Shown: positions 1 through 12,100 of the stretch, one piece after another
How the letters are laid out: each line of letters begins with the position of its first letter
Numbering within the stretch: position 1 is the first letter of the stretch
Assembly: GCA_037903475.1 (NCBI GenBank)
Contig: JBAJFG010000163.1
Location: 248,001-312,000 of the forward strand
Reading direction: 5' to 3'
From: Ancylostoma caninum
Taxonomy: Eukaryota; Nematoda; Chromadorea; Rhabditida; Ancylostomatidae
DNA: 64,000 nt
The notes under the pieces: model-generated
Seen by the model: the letters and a program-made list of their open reading frames with translations, nothing else
Database searches by the model: none
What the model was told of the DNA's origin: nothing
Translations under genes and position numbers: made by a program

Positions 1-109
1 TAACCCCAGGTGCAAAGTAGCCTAAAACCTACGCCGGCCCTTAGGGAGGTGTCACCCTATAACAAGGAAGATAAAGATCTAGGAAGAAAAAAGCGGACAA
101 TGTGGAAAT

Positions 110-1235
110 TTAGGCCAGGGGCCCCTTTTTTAAAGTACTCATCACAACACTGCGTATCGACAATGCGCTGAGAGTCGACGCGCAGTAACAGACGCGTTCT
201 CGGGAATTAGCGACCAAATCTTTTAATATAGTAGGATACTCGAAATACTTAAATGGTTTCTTTTTGGAAGTAGAGTTATTGATAGAATTGAAATGAAACT
301 TACAGAGTAGACAAAGTGGATAGTGTTTTTGTTCAGTTGCTATATTTTCTAGAAAGTCAAATGTATGACATTTGGATACTATCTGATTAACGTATTTGTT
401 TTTCATTCGATATAGATATTGACGTATACTTTGTAGATCTGGATTTGTTTCCATAAAGTTGATGAGCTCATTTATGCCGTTAATATATTTCTCTTTGTTG
501 ACGTCTATCATTACTTCGTTTGTGTATTTTTGTAATATGTAGACAAAAATATGGATGGTTGCTTTTATATGTAAGTGGATTAGGTATATTCGAGATATTA
601 CCATGGCCACGTATGTTATCATTATTTCCAAAAGGGTACGCTGTGTTCAAAAGTTTTATCCAAAACATCTTTTTTTTTACATTTAAGATTGATTTATCAG
701 CATTTTCAGGTAAGTTGTCTGATATTGAAAAGGATATTGTTTAATCAGAAGAGCAAGTACGAAAATGTTGGTAGAGATAATTATATGCTTTCATATTATG
801 AATATTATATAGATGTTCCTTAATTCTATCTTTTATTTTTCGTGTTGTGAGACCAACATATTGTAAGTTACAATTTGAACAGCTGAGTCAGTAAATGACG
901 TTACCGTTTTAGCAGTTAGTGTTGTTAGTTATATAGGTATTCATTTTAAGTTTAGTAGATTGAGGAATAACGAAAGGTGATGTGTTCATTAATGGACATA
1001 TAGAGCAATTTTGTCCACATGATTGTGCATTGTTGTCATTCCCAAAATTCATAAGGATATATTGATTAGCATCCTTATGTTTTTTGAAATATTGGTTACA
1101 AAAATAAGGGATATTGTTAGAGGAAAGGGGGACGGTTTCTGAATTATTGAAAGATCCTAGATCTAAGTATATGGAGGATCTAGCCCATATACAGCGGAAA
1201 GACTCCTTATGGAGGTTCGGAAGGGCTGCTTCCAT
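110..1235 (-). mobile_element. Penelope-like retroelement remnant with GIY-YIG domain
   Basis: Read on the minus strand, 909-1235 carries a Cys-rich entry motif (CGQNCSICPLM) followed, in the same frame, by NVIY, then LSCSNCNLQYVGLTTRKIK and later MFWIKLLNTAYPFG near 630-650. This order (CxxC knuckle, V-I-Y, QYVGLT, then a WI..L.T..PFG block) is the GIY-YIG endonuclease module at the C-terminus of Penelope-like retroelements and relatives. Three in-frame stops (at about 904, 887 and 750) break it. Reading continues in a shifted frame through 110-500 with a Lys/Asn-rich tail. No reverse transcriptase motif is visible upstream (1236-1500), so this is a dead 3' fragment. The family is clear; which subfamily is not. 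Confidence 0.8.
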
Positions 1236-2882
1236 GGTGTGGTTATCCCCTAGAAAATAGCCGTAATTGTTGATGAATGTGTTAGGGAATTTCTAGACCC
1301 TTTCGGAGGCGTGTTAGCCCTCTTTCCATACCAGCTAACACTTGCTTAACCCCGTCAAAAAAGCCGTTTTTGTTTAGGGATAGGTCCCTTTAGTATTAAA
1401 AAATGGGAGGGGTGGGGTGGGGAAGAACAAAGTGGGGAGGGTTAGAAATTGAGAAGGGTTTATGGAAAGTAACATTGAATTTCACGTGTGTTGCTAATCA
1501 ATTTTTTTTTGTTATTATGTAGTCATATTTTTTATTAATAGGAATGAAAGAAATGAATAGTGATAATTATCGTAGACAAAATATTACCCCTTAATTTTTC
1601 AGGATTTGTAAATGGTTACAATAGTGTTAGTACTGGGAATGAACATGAACAGAAAAATTATGACGCGCAAGAGTTCGTGAACAAGCGGGCGCTTTGTGAT
1701 TGGGTACGCGTCACCGATTTAAAGTTAAATGTGGGAGGCGATTTGATACTGTTCTAGAGGATTTGGCTCGCAATATTTTGAGGTAAGTGGATGCTGCTAT
1801 TGGTGCTATGATACTTCTTAGTTCAAAGGTTTCAATTGGGTAATCAAATTATAGATATCCTTCCAATAAAGCATCTCCATTTTCTTGGCTTTTAGTGGCA
1901 GGAGTTAAAAACGGTTCTGTGGCAATACGGGTATGAATTCAATTTAGGCTAAGGTATCATACGACTTTTGGAAGTATTTCGTAACTGAGGGCAAAAATCA
2001 TCTGAGAGAACACAATAAAGAAAATAAGTCCGACATACAATTAAATCGTGAAATTACTAAAAGAATATCTGATCTTCAAAATCTAGGGCAGAGAAATCTA
2101 TTTTATGTTGTATATTCCAATGAGCGAGTAAGTCGTTTATCTAGACTATAATATTTGTGCGCAAAATCATAAGGACTTCTTATTCCTCCACAAATCTTTG
2201 CTGTCCTATCATAACTGTGAAGAATGATAGGATAAGCATCGGAAGTGATGTATGCTCACTGTTTTATTATATTTGTTATATATGTATTAATTTTTATTTG
2301 AATCTAGAATTTGAAGATTTCTATTTGCGCAATAAGTCTTGGGGTAAAATTGGAGGCTTGGGAAGGGCCTCCGGGTGTTTAAAATGTTATCCCCTAAGGA
2401 GATTAATGATTATAAGGTTAGAATGTAATTAATAAGTATGTAGTTTAAATGTAATTATTATGTATTTGGCAACTTAAATTCTATTTTTAAGGAAGGTGTT
2501 ATGAAGTTTGGGAGTTTAAAAGTTCCGGGCTTGACTTCAAATTTCATGCTGGAGGATTGTCAGAACGAGGTGTGAAATTTTGTTGTTCATTCTATGAGAT
2601 GGTTATGATATGTTCTGGTCTCAGTGAATAATTAGTATGATGTTTAGGATTTTTTGAAGCTGTAAAAGGAGAAGAATTTGCAGATATTAGGCTAATAAAA
2701 TGTTGCTTGAGAAAATTTCGTGTTTTTTTGGGGTTTCATGTTTTTGGTTTCATGGTTTTGTATCCTATGACACAGAACAATGATCTGGTTGAAAGTAGTA
2801 ATTGTAAAGGGATGACAGTAAATTAATTAATCTCGAGAATATTACATGTGATGGGATTTTATTCTATCATTGTGAAGGTGAT
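1236..2882. other. Intergenic, nothing recognised
   Basis: AT-rich sequence with no ORF longer than about 90 codons, no splice-compatible coding blocks and no inverted repeat that I could see. The part next to the Penelope-like remnant may be its eroded upstream portion, but no motif supports that. Confidence 0.5.
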
Positions 2883-3330
2883 GACTAACTGGTTGAATAT
2901 TGCAAGAAGGGAGTGGAACATAGTGTGGTTTAGTAGAATATGATAGTTAAATGGATTTTGTTCCATCAGTTAGATATAGCGACCAACTGGATTGATGTAG
3001 CGACCGAATGGATATTGAATGTAATAAATGAAAGAAAGGAGTGGAATATGGTGCGACTGAGGAGAATATAATAGGTAAGTGGATTTATTTCCATCAGCAA
3101 GATGGAACCGACCAACTGGTCGAATAACTGAGGAATTAAAATGATATTGGAAGTGAATATTAAGTGAAATAGTAGAGAGAAGAGGTTAGCTTTTTCTTTA
3201 ACACCGACCACTGGTCGAATATTGAAGTTAGAGACTATAAGAATGACTATAGTGTACTATGGTTGAGGAGAAAATAACCAATGAGGTTTTTTTCCGTCAG
3301 CTAGATGGTACCGACCAACTGGTCGAAAGT
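2883..3330. repeat. Diverged repeat with GACCAACTGGTCGAA core
   Basis: A core close to GACCAACTGGTCGAAT recurs at about 2883, 2981, 3110, 3205 and 3313. Each is surrounded by related text such as TTCCATCAG.TAGAT just before it and GGAGTGGAATATGGTG after it. Spacing is about 100-130 bp, so this is an old and uneven tandem array. No coding potential. Confidence 0.55.
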
Positions 3331-4929
3331 TGGAGGAAATAGAATGATATTGGTAATGTGAAGGTAAAAGGAATAGAAGAGCAAGTTTATTGTTTGGCGA
3401 TATTAATCATTTATTCAATATTGATAAGGAGAATGTTAGTAGAATAGTTATGTACAGAGTGATTATTTTAGAGTTGAAAATTACATTTTTATAAAGCAAA
3501 CTACTGAAAGTTATTATCTAAGGAACATTATCTAAAAAATTGTTATACGCAAACTATGTAGGTAGTATGAAATGTGAGAGTTGATTAATTTTGGAAACAT
3601 AAATGGTTAGAAGTTTCAGTAGTATTTTTGTTGTTTATGTTAAACAAAGACCCAAGAAGGTACAGTCAACTTGGTACTGTCAAATTCTCTGTCGTTATCG
3701 ATCACCGATCACAACGAAACATAAGTTGGACGGGCTACGACACTTTGGTGTGGGGACCATGCAGTGAAGAGGAAGAACCAGATTATTAAGCAAAGCAACG
3801 TGTTTGACCAACGGCTGACATGAGTTAACAAGTTTTCTACGGATATGTAGCGGGAGAAGATGCCACCAATCGCCGTTGAGCTCTGCCTTCTTCACGCTTC
3901 AGGCGTGATGGGAAAAGCCCACCCGAATACGCTCCCCCAGCTCTCCATTCCTACTTGTAAAAAATTGACCCTCGTAGAAAAAGGAACACTTCTCTCAAAT
4001 CTGGCTGTCAACCAAGGGAACTCGGTTTATGTGGCTTGTTATCGACAAGATCGACTCTTTTATATTATTTCTTCCTTTAGTATTTTAGATGTAGAGTATA
4101 GTTTTATCAAGTATTTTTCCTATTGACAATTATTCTGTTAAGAGGATCAATAGTTAAGGAATGTTGCAGGCAAGTTATCTTCTGCGTTCATCAGAAGCCG
4201 CGCGTCGACCCTGTAAAAACATCACGTTCCTCGCTTCCCCATAAAACGGGACCGAACGCTGCGTCAAGTATCGTCTTCAAGTGGTTCGACTTCCGTTTCA
4301 TGTTTTTTTGATCGATTATTTTCACTCTGATCAGCAAGCTGTTTTCTCCCTTTTTTTATGCTCAAGTAGTAACTCATTTGTTGCAAGTAAAAATCTTTTT
4401 CTCTAAAAGTCAAGTATTTCCTGATAAAGAATTTTTCTTCCTCATCCTAGCTTCAGCGCCTTAAATTGATTTTATAGTGCAAGTTACCTTTCTTGTACGA
4501 CCATCAAGTATTTACTTACTTTTTACAAATAGAAAATTCCCACTTTGGAAAGCTAGAAAGAATTATAAAAAAGGAAGTTTCGGTTCCCTTAATTGATTGA
4601 TTGAGATTTCACTTCTGCACGGGATTTCACTTCTGTACGTGCAAGTTGCCTTTCTCTAGATCCTAGTCGAATAGACATCTCTTTTGATGCAAGTCAAAAT
4701 TCCATCCTTCTGAATGGCAAGTAGATGTTTCGAAGGAAAATGTCTATCACTCAATCAAGTAGTTAGCTTTGAAGAGTTTGTCTGATCTGTATTTGTTTTC
4801 ATTTTGATTTGTCGTATGTATATTCCGTTATTTCAACGATATCGTAATTTTATTGTATCCGGTTTAATTACCCAAGTTTGAGGTAAAACCATCGTTGTAT
4901 CTGGTGTTGGTTGTGACAAGTATATCCGC
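3331..4929. other. Intergenic, nothing recognised
   Basis: Short ORFs only, and none resembles a known family. The stretch 4330-4750 is rich in CAAGTA/CAAGTT words in T-rich sequence, without clear periodicity. A 17-bp phrase (GGGATTTCACTTCTG.AC) is duplicated in tandem near 4620. Confidence 0.4.
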
Positions 4930-6055
4930 GTGGCTGGTATTACATTTGGGTACCATTTGGCGAGCGAGTATATCAACTGTCACTCCCAGCGCTTTATGAT
5001 TGATTCATCGAAAACATTTGACAAGTCTGCCATAGCAAACTTCTCGCAATTTTCAGGTATTCAGGGTAACCTACTGAGATGGTTCACTTCTTACCTAAGC
5101 ATACGGCAGCCAGGGACAGCAGCATTGGTGTAGATTTTATTGCGCGAGAGTTGTACCCCAGAGCGCTTTGTCCCCATGCTCTTCTGATATACCCTATTGA
5201 ATTACTAGGCATCCTCAAAACGTAGCCACATATTAAAGCCCAGATGATTGTCGATGCCATCAAAAAATGTGGATTCTTGGGAGAATAGTAATCAGATCCG
5301 TTCAGAATAGACTCCCTCTCGAACCCTGCCAAAGGGCTTCTACTTGGAACGTGACAATAAATTTCGATAAGAAGTCGATTTTACATTTGGATGTGGGGAG
5401 AACAACTGATTATATGGTTGACGGGTTGGTGCTGAATCTATGTTTCCACTAAAACCCTGGAATTTGTTGTGGACAGACACATTGTTGTAGACAATAATCT
5501 ATAGCTCCCATGAAATGTCGAATACTGTTCCGGGGAAGCTTATTCCTCCTTAATATTATTCCTACGTAACATCAAGAGCAACAATCCTGACATTCTCACC
5601 CGCCTATACAAGGCTTTTGTAATTGCTCATCTAGAATACTGTTCCCAAGTGTGAAATCCGCTTCCGACGAAGGGTGTGGACAGATTTGAGGAAGTACAAA
5701 AAGTTTTTACACGGCTTTTTTTTTTCGAAAGACTCCCTCCACTTGGCGCAATGCCATGTTACCGCGAGCGTCTACAAAAACTCAATATGAAAAGCTTATC
5801 TGACCGAAGAGCATTCGCTGATCTTGTAATTTGATTCAGGGTTCGTAGATAAGAAACTAATTGTACATAAGTTACGACCTAGTGAATGCTGGTTATTAGA
5901 GCCAACCAGCACCGGAGGATTTAATCCACACTTCGCAAAAATACGACACAGAAACTTTTCATGTATGTTTAACAGGATTTCCTATACAGTGGCAAGATGG
6001 TTTCAACTCCTTCCTCAGGATACATTGGAGGCTCAATATGGCGAGCGGTTCTAAT
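4930..6055 (+). pseudogene. CR1/jockey-like LINE reverse transcriptase relic
   Basis: The forward frames contain scattered reverse transcriptase pieces in the right order. A degenerate DFSKAFD box (MIDSSKTFDK) is followed by GIQGNLLRWFTSYLSIRQ at 4990-5110. After many stops and frame changes come AHLEYCSQV (near 5625-5650) and a C-terminal VDRFEEVQKVF...PPLGAMPCYRERLQKLN block at 5675-5800, ending near an NRISYTVARWF stretch (about 5970-6000). These are hallmarks of CR1-type LINEs, where the 'LEY...VW' and 'ER.Q..FT' blocks follow the catalytic palm. The copy lacks its 5' part and has several stops, so it is inactive. Confidence 0.7.
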
Positions 6056-6419
6056 CTTACAGTTCCTAAACATTGATTGTCGCTAACAACACTAATCCTG
6101 CCATGCGTTTTAACGCTTCACTTCTGTTTTACGCCCTCAGCTTTGATTCTATGTGGCAGTGAAAACGAACAACGCTTCCTAACAATTTGGCTTCCTTTAC
6201 TTTTATCCGCATAACTTCGATTCTGTTCTGGTGTTCCTATCCTATGCCGTACAACCGATGTTTTACATGCGTTGGTCATACACAACGAAATTACCCTTGT
6301 TCTTATAACTTATAAGCTGCACCTAATCCACTTAGTTAGCGGGCTTGCTTTAGTACATACGGTTCATCTACAGAATGTGTGTAAAGTATTGACCACTTGA
6401 AATGACTCGTGAAAACCTC

Positions 6420-7418
6420 ACCAGTTGGCGTAGATGTGGCGTGTTTCATCAACATCTTCTTCTTCTGTTTTAGCGTTCGTTGGCAGAGTCCACTTTTCTG
6501 ATCTTCCGAAGCCATTTCGCTCTATCGTGTGCCTAATCTGGTTGGGCCCCACATGCTTCAAATCGGCATGCAGTGTGTCCAGCCACCTTTGCTTCGCCCA
6601 TCCCTTTGGCCGTTTTTCTGGTACATCACGATCAAGGCCTACTTTGCAGACGTTGTGTTTGCTAGCGCGCAGAACGTGCTCGAACCATCTGCTGCGGATT
6701 TCGCGGAGCTTGTCATCAGTCGTGGCGATGCTGAACCGCTCGTGGATCTTTTCATTGCGTTTGGGGTCCACACGTGTGATATCAGCCATCCGGCGTAACA
6801 GCTTCATTTCCATCACGCCCAGGCGACGTTCCACTTCTAGCTGGAGAACATTCTGCACTATGCAACGCGACGGGTTGAACGACGAGAGATACACCTTGAG
6901 ACGGCCTGTGGAGGTCTCTCGTTACAGCGTCCATGATGACGACGAAGACGAGCGGTGGGAGAGCTGATCCCTTATGTACATTTACAGAGATGGAAAGTTC
7001 TGCCGACGTGCCCGCAGCCTCCTGCACTGAACTCAATGGGTTCGCATAGAAAAATCTGACCCACGTACCAGATGAATTCGTGTGTCGAGAAATGTTAGAT
7101 GCAGATGTTAGATTTCGTTGGCTACGAAACCACACTGATTGTGGTACATCGGGTGATGCCGTGTATTCGGCGTTCGATAATGAGTTCAAATATCTTCATA
7201 ATCGGGATTGTGGTGCTCCTCTGCCAAACCACAAGAGTCTCCTTCTTTGTGATGACCTGGTTGAATAGCTTCTTAGACCATTCAGCTGAATTCCAGTGTC
7301 TTGACTCCCATAGTTGCGCCTCTATATCATCAGAACCGGTCGCTTCTCCTGGCTTCATCCGCCTCAGAGCAGCCACATTTTCATCCACGGTAATCGGCTG
7401 GATAGGACCCTGAAACAC
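6420..7418 (-). pseudogene. RTE-type LINE reverse transcriptase relic
   Basis: On the minus strand the first block (7418-7122) reads GPIQPITVDENVAALRRMKPG then TGSDDIEAQLWESRHWN and WQRSTTIPI, the finger/palm entry of an RTE-type LINE. A deletion then brings in MKIFELIIERRI. The next block (about 7000-6890) holds SVNVHKGSALPPLVFVVIMD, the primer-grip region, then PVALHSAECSP. The last block (6870-6420) holds RRLGVMEMKLLRR, RWFEHVLRA, KRPKGWAKQRWLDTLHADLK, the conserved C-terminal region. Stops, frameshifts and loss of the YADD region show that it is dead. It differs clearly from the LINE at 9.2-13.3 kb, so it is a second family. Confidence 0.85.
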
Positions 7419-7471
7419 CGAAGGGAATTGGTACTCTAAAGCAGCGCCTTAGACCACTCGGCCATCTCTTC
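7405..7471 (-). pseudogene. tRNA-Leu-like 5' half (pseudo-tRNA)
   Basis: The minus strand reads GAGATGGCCGAGTGGTCTA then AGGCGCTGC, matching the acceptor/D-arm and A box of nematode tRNA-Leu. It continues into TTTAGAG, which would be an anticodon loop with TAG. The 3' side of the anticodon stem does not pair, and the B-box area (TTTCAGGGTCCTATCC) is only vaguely preserved. It abuts the 5' end of the minus-strand LINE relic, so it may be a tRNA fragment joined to retroelement sequence rather than a former gene. Confidence 0.5.
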
Positions 7472-7690
7472 TCTTCATCCCAGTATTAGGTGTTAACATA
7501 AGTCCTTGCGCCTTTTTTAGTTGCAATTTTTTCCACCTCATTGCTAACTTTCATAACGTATCCTACACCATCTGAAAGCTCTGTCTTTCTTTTACAATGT
7601 TGTCATCACGTTTCCTCAGAAATCCATAACGTTACCTAATTTTTAGGCTTAAGAACAAAAACGCCAATTCGAGGAAAACACCATTTCCTC

Positions 7691-7942
7691 CTCTGATAAC
7701 TGGGCAGCACGAACGCAGCCCGAACGGCGTAATGGTTCGGGTAGAAACCCTAGCAGCAACGTTGCCAGTTGCTGCCATCCTCCCCTTGATTGCTGCCATC
7801 TCTCAGCAATTGCTGCTAAAGGGCCGACAGATTGAACAGCAATCGAGGGGAGGATGGCAGCAACTGGCAACCGTTGCTACTAGGGTTTCTACCCGAACCA
7901 TTACGCCGTTCGGGCTGCGTTCGTGCTGCACAGTTATCAGAG
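7691..7942. mobile_element. Foldback MITE, CTCTGATAACTG family, copy 1
   Basis: Starts CTCTGATAACTG and ends CAGTTATCAGAG. The inverted repeat continues almost to the centre: arms carry GCAGCACGAACGCAGCC, CGTAATGGTTCGGGTAGAAA and CCCTAGCAGCAAC, and the core is a CAGCAATTGCTG-type palindrome. It has no coding capacity. Two further copies lie at 14040-14273 and 21959-22209. It interrupts the reading frame of the putative minus-strand exon at 7943-8429. Confidence 0.85.
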
Positions 7943-8429
7943 TCCCTGTATTCAATAGGGACCGCGGAGCATCCGATGCTGTTTCTACGTGTAAGCTCCG
8001 TAGAATGTAAACTCGAAAGAACATCGTCAATGTCAATGGAACTGCTGGAAGGCCAGCTTTGGACGCTGGCAAAGCTGGGGTCAGACCCTATCGTGGGATA
8101 CTGGGTACTGGACCCCTGCGATTGGATTCTTTCAGCAGGATTACCCCAGTTATTTGGTAGCTTTGAGAAGTACGATGACCACATGCGGTTCTTCTGGAGC
8201 AATTTCCAGGTCTTCTTGAAAAAAAATATGTACGCCTTTGGTGCCATCAAGACCAACTCTGTCTTCGTTGAGCTTAGAAAATCGCTGATGACCAGTTTTT
8301 CAAGCAAAACCTCCCTTTCGTACTTAGCACAAGTCATCTGGCCAGTCTTGATGGCCTTTCGAGCTTCATCTGATTGAGGTGGCTGTCGGTAGCGCCATTT
8401 TTCATTGACTCGTTGCTGCACCTCGCAGG
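7943..8429 (-). CDS. Putative exon of unrecognised minus-strand gene (3' exon)
   Basis: This open frame of about 160 codons is read from an acceptor TTTTAAG|CC at 8430. It begins CEVQQRVNEKWRYRQPPQSD, then has a Lys-rich middle (FFFKKTWKLLQKNRMW) and a Ser-rich acidic tail (SSSSIDIDDVLSSLHSTE). Its phase fits a donor at 8576/8577 in the upstream block. The frame runs into the MITE at 7942, so the true C-terminus is lost or altered. I do not recognise the family. The codon pattern and tail composition look protein-like, but this could be a pseudogene or chance ORF. Confidence 0.35.
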
Positions 8430-8576
8430 CTTAAAACTCAAGCGAAATATCAATTTAAGAAAAACTTGTCATAAATTCTTGTAGAGAAAGAACAGCGCTT
8501 CCGGACCATTCTTAAAAGATGACAAATAGGTGGAGAAAAGTGCATCCGAAAAAAAGCGCAAGGACTATGTTAACAC

Positions 8577-8760
8577 CCAGTATAAAGAAGATAATAAAAC
8601 GAACAGTATGAGGCATTGTCCATTTTGAAAACGGCTCCACGAAAACGACGACTGAAATCGCAAATGATGTGCCTGATGTACCGTCATTGACTTCATCCTC
8701 TGTTTCTTCGAATAGTCCACCCGCAATTCCATTTTGTGTTGATGTGTAGGTGTGTAGCAC
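8577..8760 (-). CDS. Putative exon of unrecognised minus-strand gene (5' exon)
   Basis: The minus-strand frame reads GGLFEETEDEVNDGTSGTSF, an acidic stretch, then a hydrophobic run VRFIIFFIL, and stops at a possible donor CTGG|GTGTTA (phase 1). Phase 1 matches the acceptor of the downstream block at 8429. If unspliced, the frame continues as a transmembrane-like segment to a stop at 8512. No start codon is certain and no family is recognised. Confidence 0.3.
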
Positions 8761-9187
8761 ATGTTTGCTTCCCCAAAGTGCTCATGTAGTACATCTCATC
8801 TGAAATCAGAGGAGTAAAGTGGTCAGCTATTAATACTTGGACCGAACTACTCGCGAATCAGTTTTATTGCTACATCCCTTCGTTGCCCTTCCTCATATGT
8901 TGGAGAAAAATTTTGTCAGAGAGGCGGTCCACCACTAAACCAACTGTTGTTGCGAGAAACCGATGCAATACCGTTTTGGCGGTCGCATGGTGATTCAGAC
9001 GCTAGAGGCTACGAAAATGATAGGAAACTCCTCTGAGCCAGTCAAAAAGACATAAAGGAAGGGGAATAATCACATAGGCAGGAGCAGTTGATATGGCTCA
9101 TTAGTGTGGTTGTGAAGGACTGCTCATATGCTATTTTTAACCACTTTTTGACTATGAAAAGGTTCTTGCTAGAAGCCCTGAATTGAG
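8761..9187. other. Intergenic, nothing recognised
   Basis: No coding block, repeat or RNA gene visible between the putative minus-strand gene remnant and the 5' region of the LINE. Confidence 0.4.
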
Positions 9188-12100
9188 TCAAAGATGAAGT
9201 CCTGCAACGCAGTGTTGAATTCTTCTCTCATTTTTTTTCTGATAGTGGCTGTTCCACGGATCTCCTCCATACGAGGGATCCCACCCGGTTGGTCGCGAGG
9301 TTAGGTGGCGCGCCCCCAGGCGACGGATAGTGGGGGGGGGGGGGTAAATCGCGGACCAAATGCGACCTTGTGCCTGCCCTGAGACGTGGGTGGATTCAGG
9401 GGATGGACTCCCTTTCTCTGCAGTGTCGGAACGATCTATACCTTCTGTCAGCTCGTGGGTATGTTCATGCATGCATGCGTGGGTGTGTTAGCGTGTCTGC
9501 GGATTGTATCCTGCACATCTATCCGACCAAAAGCCCTGCATTTAAGTGACTGGGAGGTACAGGGGAGGCGGTTCGGAGTTGCCTCCAGCAAATAAGCTGC
9601 ATCGTCCACTCCCGGGAAGCCCAGGTAACTTCCGGGTGAAATCTTACTTTAGCTCCCCACGGGGGAAATAGAACCCAGCAAGCCACTTCTTGGGGGTTAC
9701 ATTTTCCTCAAGCTCGATGCAGCAATAATAAAGAGTGTTCCCCTGATCTCGGACGAGTCACTGGTACGGCAGCGCCAGTGAGGACGAGGTCCGAGCGGTT
9801 ATCTAGGCTGCCTAAAACCAGAAGGACTATGATGACGGTCTGTACCTTCAACGCACGCACGCTTGCATCGGAGGCTTCCATCGAGGACTTGATTATGCAG
9901 GCCAGGAAGATCACGTACAACGTCATCGGGCTGACCAAGGCGAGGAGACACCAGCCACTGAACGCCTTCTTCGACAGTGTAGAAAAACTGTTCCTTGGAA
10001 GCTGCGACAGTACAGAGTGACAACAAAGTCTTTGGCCAAATATAACGGATTGTAAGACTGGGGTAAGATGGGCTAGCAGTCTGAAAATTTACCTGGTGTA
10101 CTGAGAATTCATGCGCTTTAAGAATCCACTCTTGGATTTCGGATATCTCTTCTGGCTTCTCCGTAGAGTTGACAAAACCGTTGGCTACTGCAACGCATGA
10201 GGGCCGCAAGTTGGTCGAGAATTTATGACCCTGTTTTCTTGTTAGGTCTACGCTAGGGAAGCTGGTGTTTGAGCGAAAGTTAGCTCAACTTCTGTGCTTT
10301 AGGGACTACAGTTCAGAAATCCGGAGGTCTCCGTTTCAGGGAGCATGATAATTATTAAGCAAATATGATGGTTTGGTGAAATCAGGGTCTGAAGAGTCTG
10401 AACCAACTTTTTGTTGCTTTTTATTTTGAAACTTGATGGAAAACTTTTGTCAAAAGCTCAACTTATTTCTGTCAGATGTGCTTAAGCCTAAGAAATAATA
10501 TACCTCTCCAGGTTTTGCTCTGCCCACTTTTGCCCGTTGTTTTGTGCATTCTACTAGGAAAAAGTGGTGGTGACAGCCTATTGATCATTTTCTGTCAGTA
10601 AAACAAATTATATACGGATCTCCCGAGGACAGAAAGCTTATACCCTCTTCAATATTGGGCATAAAACTGGTGATTTGAAGAGCCAATTACAAGAAGTTCT
10701 TGGAAAAGATGTCACCGAGACCCTACTTGCGGCTATTTCCATCTCTACCTGGTTTCATGTTTGCGGATCATACGAGGTTCAATTAGAGCTATGGATAATG
10801 AAATTTTGCGTGCATGTTCGGGACATTTGGATAGTAAACGCGAATACAAAGTCATGGGTTTCCTGACAAAGCGCAAGAAATAATTGCAACAAAATCTTTG
10901 GCCAAAGACTTTGTTGTCACCCTGTAGAGGAGTTGGTGGAGTCGGTGTCCTCGTCAACACGAACTTATTCACGCAGTTGAGAAGATGTGGATCAATACCG
11001 GCCTTGACAATCTCCATCGCCTACGCTCCAACATCCAGCTTCGACAAAGAGGAGATTGCAGTTTGAGTCCTACTATATGGACTTAGAGAAGTTCTACAGG
11101 GAGGACCACATATTCTACAAGGTCATTGTTGGCGACTTCAACGCCAAGATTGGTCCTAGGAGAACGCCTGAAGAAGTTCACATCGGCCTCCAGTGGAACG
11201 AACAGGGAGAGAGGCTGGTCACCCAGTGGAGAGAACCATAATGAAATTGACAACATCATCGTCAATGAAAGGTTCTGTCGGTGTTGTACCGAAGTTCTAC
11301 ACCCGATCAGACCATCAGACCATCGCCTGCTTCGTGTAAGATTCCTCTTCTCATGCAAAGGAGAGAAAGACGCGAAGTTAAAGGGGTTAAGACGCGAAGT
11401 CCCAAGCCCGTCACCAATTGGGATCTTTCCGCTTCGCTAGCCGGCTTTTGGGAAGATGCAGTCGTCGATAACATCGACGAAGAGTACGATCGGCTTGTTC
11501 AGCATCTCGGCGACAGCGCAAAGGCGCCGAGGGTTCAAGAGCAACCAAGAGACGACTGTCTTACGAGGCCCTCGAGCTTATACGCCAGCCTGGAGCCACA
11601 AGAGCCGCAGGCAACTAAAAAATGACGTGCGAGCTCGCAAAGCGGTGCAGAGAAGCGATAAAAGAAAACCTCAAGGAAAGGCGCTCAGACGGAACAATTT
11701 CTTCATCAAGACGGGTAATGAAGAGGGTCATCTGCGACTTCTACTCGGATCTGTTCGACAGCCACGTACATTTCCCCCAGTGTCATCTTAGGGAGGATGG
11801 ATATGTTGTCTCCCTTCCGAAATCCGACATGTCATCAAGTCGGTGAGGAAATGTACAGCACCGGGCCCCGACAGGATTCGACCGGAACATCTGAAGGACC
11901 TTCTTACCACCACCTTGGCTGGGCTTTTCACGCGGTACCTGTCGGAATGCAAGGTACCTAACCAATGGAAGACCAGCAGGACCGTGTTGCTGTACAACAA
12001 GGGAGACCCGCAGGACATTGGCAATTATCGTCCCATCTGCCTACTGTCCGACGTCTATAAACTTTTCACTTGAGTGATCCTAAACAGGATCGAAAAGGCA

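Noticed and set aside
8022..8377. Forward ORF through 7832-8377
   Set aside because: It is the complement of the putative minus-strand exon and includes MITE sequence; no family resemblance.
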